A program made the translations under genes and the position numbers. From assembly GCA_964369955.1 (NCBI GenBank), contig CAYJFQ010000001.1, forward strand, positions 62,001-126,000: a DNA stretch of 64,000 nt, read 5' to 3'. The DNA is from CAYJFQ01 sp964369955. GTDB lineage: Bacteria; Bacillota_I; Bacilli_A; Erysipelotrichales; Erysipelotrichaceae. Numbering within the stretch: the first letter of the stretch is position 1; each line of letters begins with the position of its first letter. The notes below the pieces were generated by a model. It was not told the DNA's origin. It searched no databases and saw nothing but the letters and a program-made list of their open reading frames with translations. Positions 61,074-64,000 of the stretch are shown one piece after another.

Positions 61074-61384
61074 TTGCTTACCTCCGTTATTTTTATGAAT
61101 TTTGGATAAATTTCTTCAATTGTTTCTAATTGTATTATCCCTGTTTTTAAAATAGTTTCTAATTTGTCAGTTGAATTTATTATTTCAATTTCAGTGTTGT
61201 CATCATTAGTTACTATTTTACAACTACCTGCAGCCATTATGTCGATTGCATTTAGTAAACCAATAACCACTGTACTAACACCTGCACAAACAAGATTCTC
61301 TCCAGCTGGCACATCACCAGCATGACCACTAATGGTTATTTTATTCAGCTGTTTCTTTTTTTTCAGCAGCTTTACTTGTACCAC
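61070..61384 (-). CDS. prp: Ribosomal-processing cysteine protease Prp (YsxB)
   Basis: Prp removes the N-terminal extension of L27. Of the 104 residues the first 20 are basic, then the His of ISGHAGD and the Cys of LVCAGVSTVV form the catalytic pair. The start is uncertain: GTG at 61384 gives the usual spacing before GHA but overlaps rplU by 44 nt and lacks a ribosome site; no ATG lies between there and the catalytic His. A downstream CTG or ATA near the rplU stop would remove most of the first strand. Confidence 0.87.
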   Translation of the reverse strand: MVQVKLLKKKKQLNKITISGHAGDVPAGENLVCAGVSTVVIGLLNAIDIMAAGSCKIVTNDDNTEIEIINSTDKLETILKTGIIQLETIEEIYPKFIKITEVSK

Positions 61385-61697
61385 TTGCAGTAATCGCTTC
61401 TACTACTAATTTAGTGTAAGGTTGACGATGACCTTGTTTACGATGTGAACTACCATTTTTTTGTTTGTACTTAAAGATAGTAATTTTTCTTTCCTTACCT
61501 TGTTTTAGAACTTTAGCTGTAACTTTAGCTCCCTTTACATAAGGATTACCAATTTTTGGTGTCTTCTCACCTGAGATTAAGCATACTTTATCAAAAGTAA
61601 CCACATCCCCTTCATTAACTTCTAATTTTTCTACATAGATTTCTGCTCCAGTTTCAACTTTAATTTGTTTTCCACCAGTTTCAATAATTGCGTACAT
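61341..61697 (-). CDS. rplU: 50S ribosomal protein L21 with a short C-terminal tail
   Basis: L21 binds 23S rRNA; in Bacilli rplU-prp-rpmA is a universal operon. The 118-residue product matches the family from MYAIIETGGKQIKVE to KHRQPYTKLVV, with the signature KYKQKNGSSHRKQGHRQPYT. The last about 17 residues (ASGTSKAAEKKETAE) are a charged tail beyond the usual end, and it is this tail that overlaps prp. AGGAGG precedes the ATG; the leader upstream is likely regulatory. Confidence 0.97.
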   Translation of the reverse strand: MYAIIETGGKQIKVETGAEIYVEKLEVNEGDVVTFDKVCLISGEKTPKIGNPYVKGAKVTAKVLKQGKERKITIFKYKQKNGSSHRKQGHRQPYTKLVVEAITASGTSKAAEKKETAE

Positions 61698-61783
61698 TTA
61701 GTACCTCCTAACTTAAGACTCGCTACTTTAGGCGCTATGCTTTACTACCTAAATTATGCGGTTGTAAGTCTTCACAGACTTGC
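61698..61783 (-). promoter_or_regulatory. L21 leader, structured 5' UTR of rplU
   Basis: About 86 nt separate the predicted transcription start from rplU. The RNA can form a nested stem (AAGACT at 61772-61767 with AGTCTT at 61720-61715, then CGC/GCG, then TTTAGG/CCTAAA) ending just before the AGGAGG. Alternatively it can form a small hairpin AAGTCT-GTGA-AGACTT (61781-61766) that uses the same bases. This resembles the Firmicutes L21 leader thought to bind L21 for autoregulation. Confidence 0.7.
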
Positions 61784-61789
61784 TTAATA

Positions 61790-61818
61790 ATACTATCATT
61801 ATGAGCATTCAAAGTCAA
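61790..61818 (-). promoter_or_regulatory. rplU operon promoter
   Basis: TTGACT (61818-61813), exactly 17 nt of spacer and TAGTAT (61795-61790) on the minus strand, placing the start near 61783. Confidence 0.65.
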
Positions 61819-61874
61819 TATCAAAATCAATTATCACCTATATCCCTGAATAATTTTAAAATCTTAAACTTCTA

Positions 61875-62534
61875 CTAACAAACCAATAATTCCAATAAAG
61901 CATTTAAATCACTTAAAACAAGGTCACAATTACCTAGTGTCTCTATACTTGGTTCTATCAAATCAGGGATCATTATCGTTAAACTACCAGATCTTTTAGC
62001 AGCCAATACCCCACTTGCAGAGTCTTCAACAACAATGCATTCATTATTGTCTAAACTCAATAACTTAGCAGCAGTAACATATGTATCAGGACTAGGTTTT
62101 CCGTTCTCAACCATTTCATAAGTAACAATCGCATCAAACAAGTTACTAATTTCTAAGATATTTAAATATAAATCAACTTTACTTCTTCCAGCTGATGTTC
62201 CAAGCGCAATCTTATAACCATTTTCTTTAATCTTGGACAATAACTTGACTAGATTTGTTTTTCCTGAAATACCATTCTTCTTAGCATATTCAAACATATA
62301 ATTCCTATGAAAATCCTCAACCTCTTTCTGAGGCCAACCACTTGGCATATATTTATCATAAATTGGTTGAGCGGTAATAGCGGACAAACCAATTAATTTA
62401 CTTACAAACTCTTCAGTAATCGGTAAATTAAATACTTCGCCAGCCTTCAACCATCCAATTTTAGAAATCGCTTCGCTATCAACTAAAGTTCCATCCATAT
62501 CAAAAATAATACCCTTATATTTTCTTAAATCCAT
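61875..62534 (-). CDS. HAD-family phosphatase or beta-phosphoglucomutase-like protein
   Basis: A HAD hydrolase, substrate unknown. The 219-residue protein has motif I DMDGTLVDSE near 12, a helical cap (about 20-85), motif II TSAGRSK near 115, motif III Lys in NGKPSPDTY and motif IV VVEDSASGV. The DxDGTLxDSE and GKPxPD pattern is shared by beta-phosphoglucomutases and sugar-phosphate phosphatases. It starts 20 nt after the DUF554 gene and probably shares its transcript. Confidence 0.88.
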   Translation of the reverse strand: MDLRKYKGIIFDMDGTLVDSEAISKIGWLKAGEVFNLPITEEFVSKLIGLSAITAQPIYDKYMPSGWPQKEVEDFHRNYMFEYAKKNGISGKTNLVKLLSKIKENGYKIALGTSAGRSKVDLYLNILEISNLFDAIVTYEMVENGKPSPDTYVTAAKLLSLDNNECIVVEDSASGVLAAKRSGSLTIMIPDLIEPSIETLGNCDLVLSDLNALLELLVC

Positions 62535-62554
62535 AAATACCCCTTCATCTATCT

Positions 62555-63223
62555 CTATAAAAAGTACACAATCCCAATCACAAAAAGTAAGGCAGGTAAT
62601 AAATTAGCAACCTTAACCTTGATAACTCCTAACATATTCAAACTTAAAGCTATAATCATCACTGAACCAACAGCAGTAAGTTCTATTATCATTAACTCAG
62701 ATAAAAAACTAGAAATAAATCCAGCAAATATCGTTAAAAAACCTTGATATAACACCACAGGAATACTAGAAAATAATACGCCAAAACCATAAGCACTAGC
62801 AAAGAAAATTGAACTAACCCCATCTAAAACGGATTTAGTATAGAGAATATCATTATTTCCAATCGCGCTTTGAAAACTCCCCAGAATACCCATTGCCCCT
62901 ACACAATATAATAAGCTAGCACTAGTAAAACCTTTTGCAAATCCACTATCTTTTTTAAAGTATTTTTCTTCCAACTTTAAAGAGAAATCACTAATTATTT
63001 TATCGATATCAATCCACTCACCAACAATACAACCTAAAACTAAAGATGTAATCACTATTAAAATATTGGTTGTATCAATAGCTCCTTGAATACCAATTAT
63101 TAAAACACAAAGAGCTAAAATATTGATAACACTATCGTGCATTTTTTTTGAAAATAATTTTTTAGCAAATAAACCAATTAAACCACCTACAATAATCGCT
63201 ATACCATTAACTATCGTCCCCAT
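62555..63223 (-). CDS. DUF554 (YqgA/YdfK-like) membrane protein
   Basis: Family of unknown function. The 222-residue protein has about six membrane spans and the conserved family segments MGTIVNGIAIIVGGLIGLF at the N-terminus, LGCIVGEWIDID, SLLYCVGAMGILGS and DGVSSIFFASAYGFGV. GGAGG lies 6 nt before the ATG. Its start overlaps the end of the upstream histidine kinase by 17 nt. Confidence 0.88.
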   Translation of the reverse strand: MGTIVNGIAIIVGGLIGLFAKKLFSKKMHDSVINILALCVLIIGIQGAIDTTNILIVITSLVLGCIVGEWIDIDKIISDFSLKLEEKYFKKDSGFAKGFTSASLLYCVGAMGILGSFQSAIGNNDILYTKSVLDGVSSIFFASAYGFGVLFSSIPVVLYQGFLTIFAGFISSFLSELMIIELTAVGSVMIIALSLNMLGVIKVKVANLLPALLFVIGIVYFL

Positions 63224-64000
63224 CTTCTACCTCCATTTCAAAATAAAATCTTGAACCTTTATTTATTTCAGAGTCAACACCAAACTTTAAAGAATGTTGT
63301 TGAAGAATACTCTTAGCTATACTTAATCCTAATCCACTTCCTGTTTTACTTCGGTGAAAGTTAGAAGAAACTTGATAATAACGATCCCATATCAAAGGAA
63401 TTTGTTCTTTAGTTATCCCTAAGCCATTATCAACCACTTCAATAATTACTACATTAGATCGCTTTAGTAGGTTTAACTGAATAATAACTTCATCTTTATC
63501 ATTGTACTTAATTGCGTTATCAATGAAATTTCTTACAACTTGATTAATTTTTATTTTGTCTGCAATTACATACACTTCATCGTCAATGTATGACTCAAAC
63601 TTAACATAGTCATGCATCACTTGTTTAGAGTAACTATCTAACAATGACAACAAATCATAGGATAAGTTAAATTTCTCTAAATATAAATCAATAACTTCAT
63701 CTTTACTTATAGTAGTCATTTCGCTAACTAAACTTGACATAAACTCTACTTCCTCATTTATTATCTTTAAATGTTGATTCCTCTTATTCTGGTCATCAGT
63801 TATTTCAATCAGCTCACTATAAGCTTTAATATTAGTTAGTGGTGTTTTTAAATCATGTGATATATTAGAGAGTACTTCTTTTTGCATCTTGTCAAAATCT
63901 GCTAATTTATTTGCAGTTAGACCCATAGTGTTAGCTAAATCTTCAACTTCACTATACCCCTTTACCTTAAAGTCAGCATTATAATTACCTAAAGCAAGAG
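63207..64000 (-). CDS. Sensor histidine kinase, C-terminal part (cut by window edge)
   Basis: The frame continues through the right edge; an ATG at 63926 is internal. The edge portion (GNYNADFKVKGYSEVEDLANTM) looks like the end of a HAMP domain. It is followed by the H box NISHDLKTPLTNIKAY, the N box RNFIDNAIKYND, the G1 box DNGLGI and the G2 box GSGLGLSIAKSI. The response regulator is presumably outside the window. It overlaps the DUF554 gene by 17 nt. Confidence 0.93.
   Translation of the reverse strand, partial: LALGNYNADFKVKGYSEVEDLANTMGLTANKLADFDKMQKEVLSNISHDLKTPLTNIKAYSELIEITDDQNKRNQHLKIINEEVEFMSSLVSEMTTISKDEVIDLYLEKFNLSYDLLSLLDSYSKQVMHDYVKFESYIDDEVYVIADKIKINQVVRNFIDNAIKYNDKDEVIIQLNLLKRSNVVIIEVVDNGLGITKEQIPLIWDRYYQVSSNFHRSKTGSGLGLSIAKSILQQHSLKFGVDSEINKGSRFYFEMEVEDGDDS

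Noticed and set aside
1..64000. CRISPR arrays, tRNA or rRNA genes, insertion sequences.
   Set aside because: No regularly spaced repeats, tRNA-like cloverleaf sequences, rRNA signatures or transposase-like proteins were seen; intergenic gaps are nearly all under 300 bases.

Overview
The window is AT-rich, standard-code DNA from a low-GC Gram-positive bacterium. TGA is used as a stop (lon, recN, the first histidine kinase) and TGG encodes Trp, so this is not a code-4 mollicute. Peptidoglycan and division genes (murG, murB, ftsQ/divIB, sepF), PolC-type replicase, tRNA-sensing T-box leaders, the processed form of ribosomal protein L27 with its protease Prp, YlxR, long-form HPF, FakA/YloU and many AGGAGG ribosome binding sites all point to class Bacilli. 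My best inference is an uncultured, reduced-genome relative of Erysipelotrichales, RF39 or Haloplasmatales. The MEP isoprenoid pathway (dxs, ispA) and pyruvate phosphate dikinase are compatible with an anaerobic, probably gut lifestyle. I see no prophage, insertion sequence, CRISPR array, tRNA or rRNA gene.

Layout. 1-24,081 is mostly on the plus strand: trigger factor (5' edge cut), lon, engB and ppdK; a two-domain DUF2779 nuclease-like protein; hpf, sepF and a T-box-controlled ileS; a flavodoxin lipoprotein; msrA and deoC on the minus strand; manA, a SpoU methyltransferase and a T-box-controlled pheST; a YitT membrane protein (minus); yebC; and a TraX / response regulator / histidine kinase set. 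24,316-28,383 (minus) is an iron block: tmcAL, a DtxR-family regulator, feoA, feoB and a 49-residue Cys-rich FeoB partner. 28,452-31,031 (plus) holds a Fur-family regulator, HU, a YugP-like zinc peptidase and a secreted SH3-domain protein.

31,079-64,000 is almost entirely minus strand and very compact, with many stop/start overlaps of 1-17 nt. Read 5' to 3' on the minus strand: a histidine kinase (cut by the right edge), a DUF554 protein, a HAD phosphatase, rplU-prp-rpmA, obg, ruvAB, murG-murB-ftsQ, yloU-fakA, recG, rnc-polC, rimP-nusA-ylxR-infB-rbfA, then (after the plus-strand ttcA) truB-ribF, an Asp23 protein, nusB-xseA-xseB-ispA-dxs-tlyA-recN-xerD. These are the usual Bacilli gene strings with pieces missing: no folD, no argR, no ylxQ, and no fatty-acid synthesis genes between recG and rnc.

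The most interesting signals are regulatory. (1) At least seven genes lack a Shine-Dalgarno sequence and have a -10 box 6-8 nt before the start codon, which predicts leaderless mRNAs. (2) The feo promoter has a perfect TTGACA -35 lying inside the terminator of the upstream dtxR gene, the terminator U-tract forms its spacer, and a near-palindromic operator begins at the -10; a second copy lies just before feoB. (3) A perfect 9-bp hairpin can bury the ribosome binding site of the secreted SH3 protein. (4) Several terminators are built from the last codons of the gene they end. (5) The rplU leader can fold in two mutually exclusive ways.
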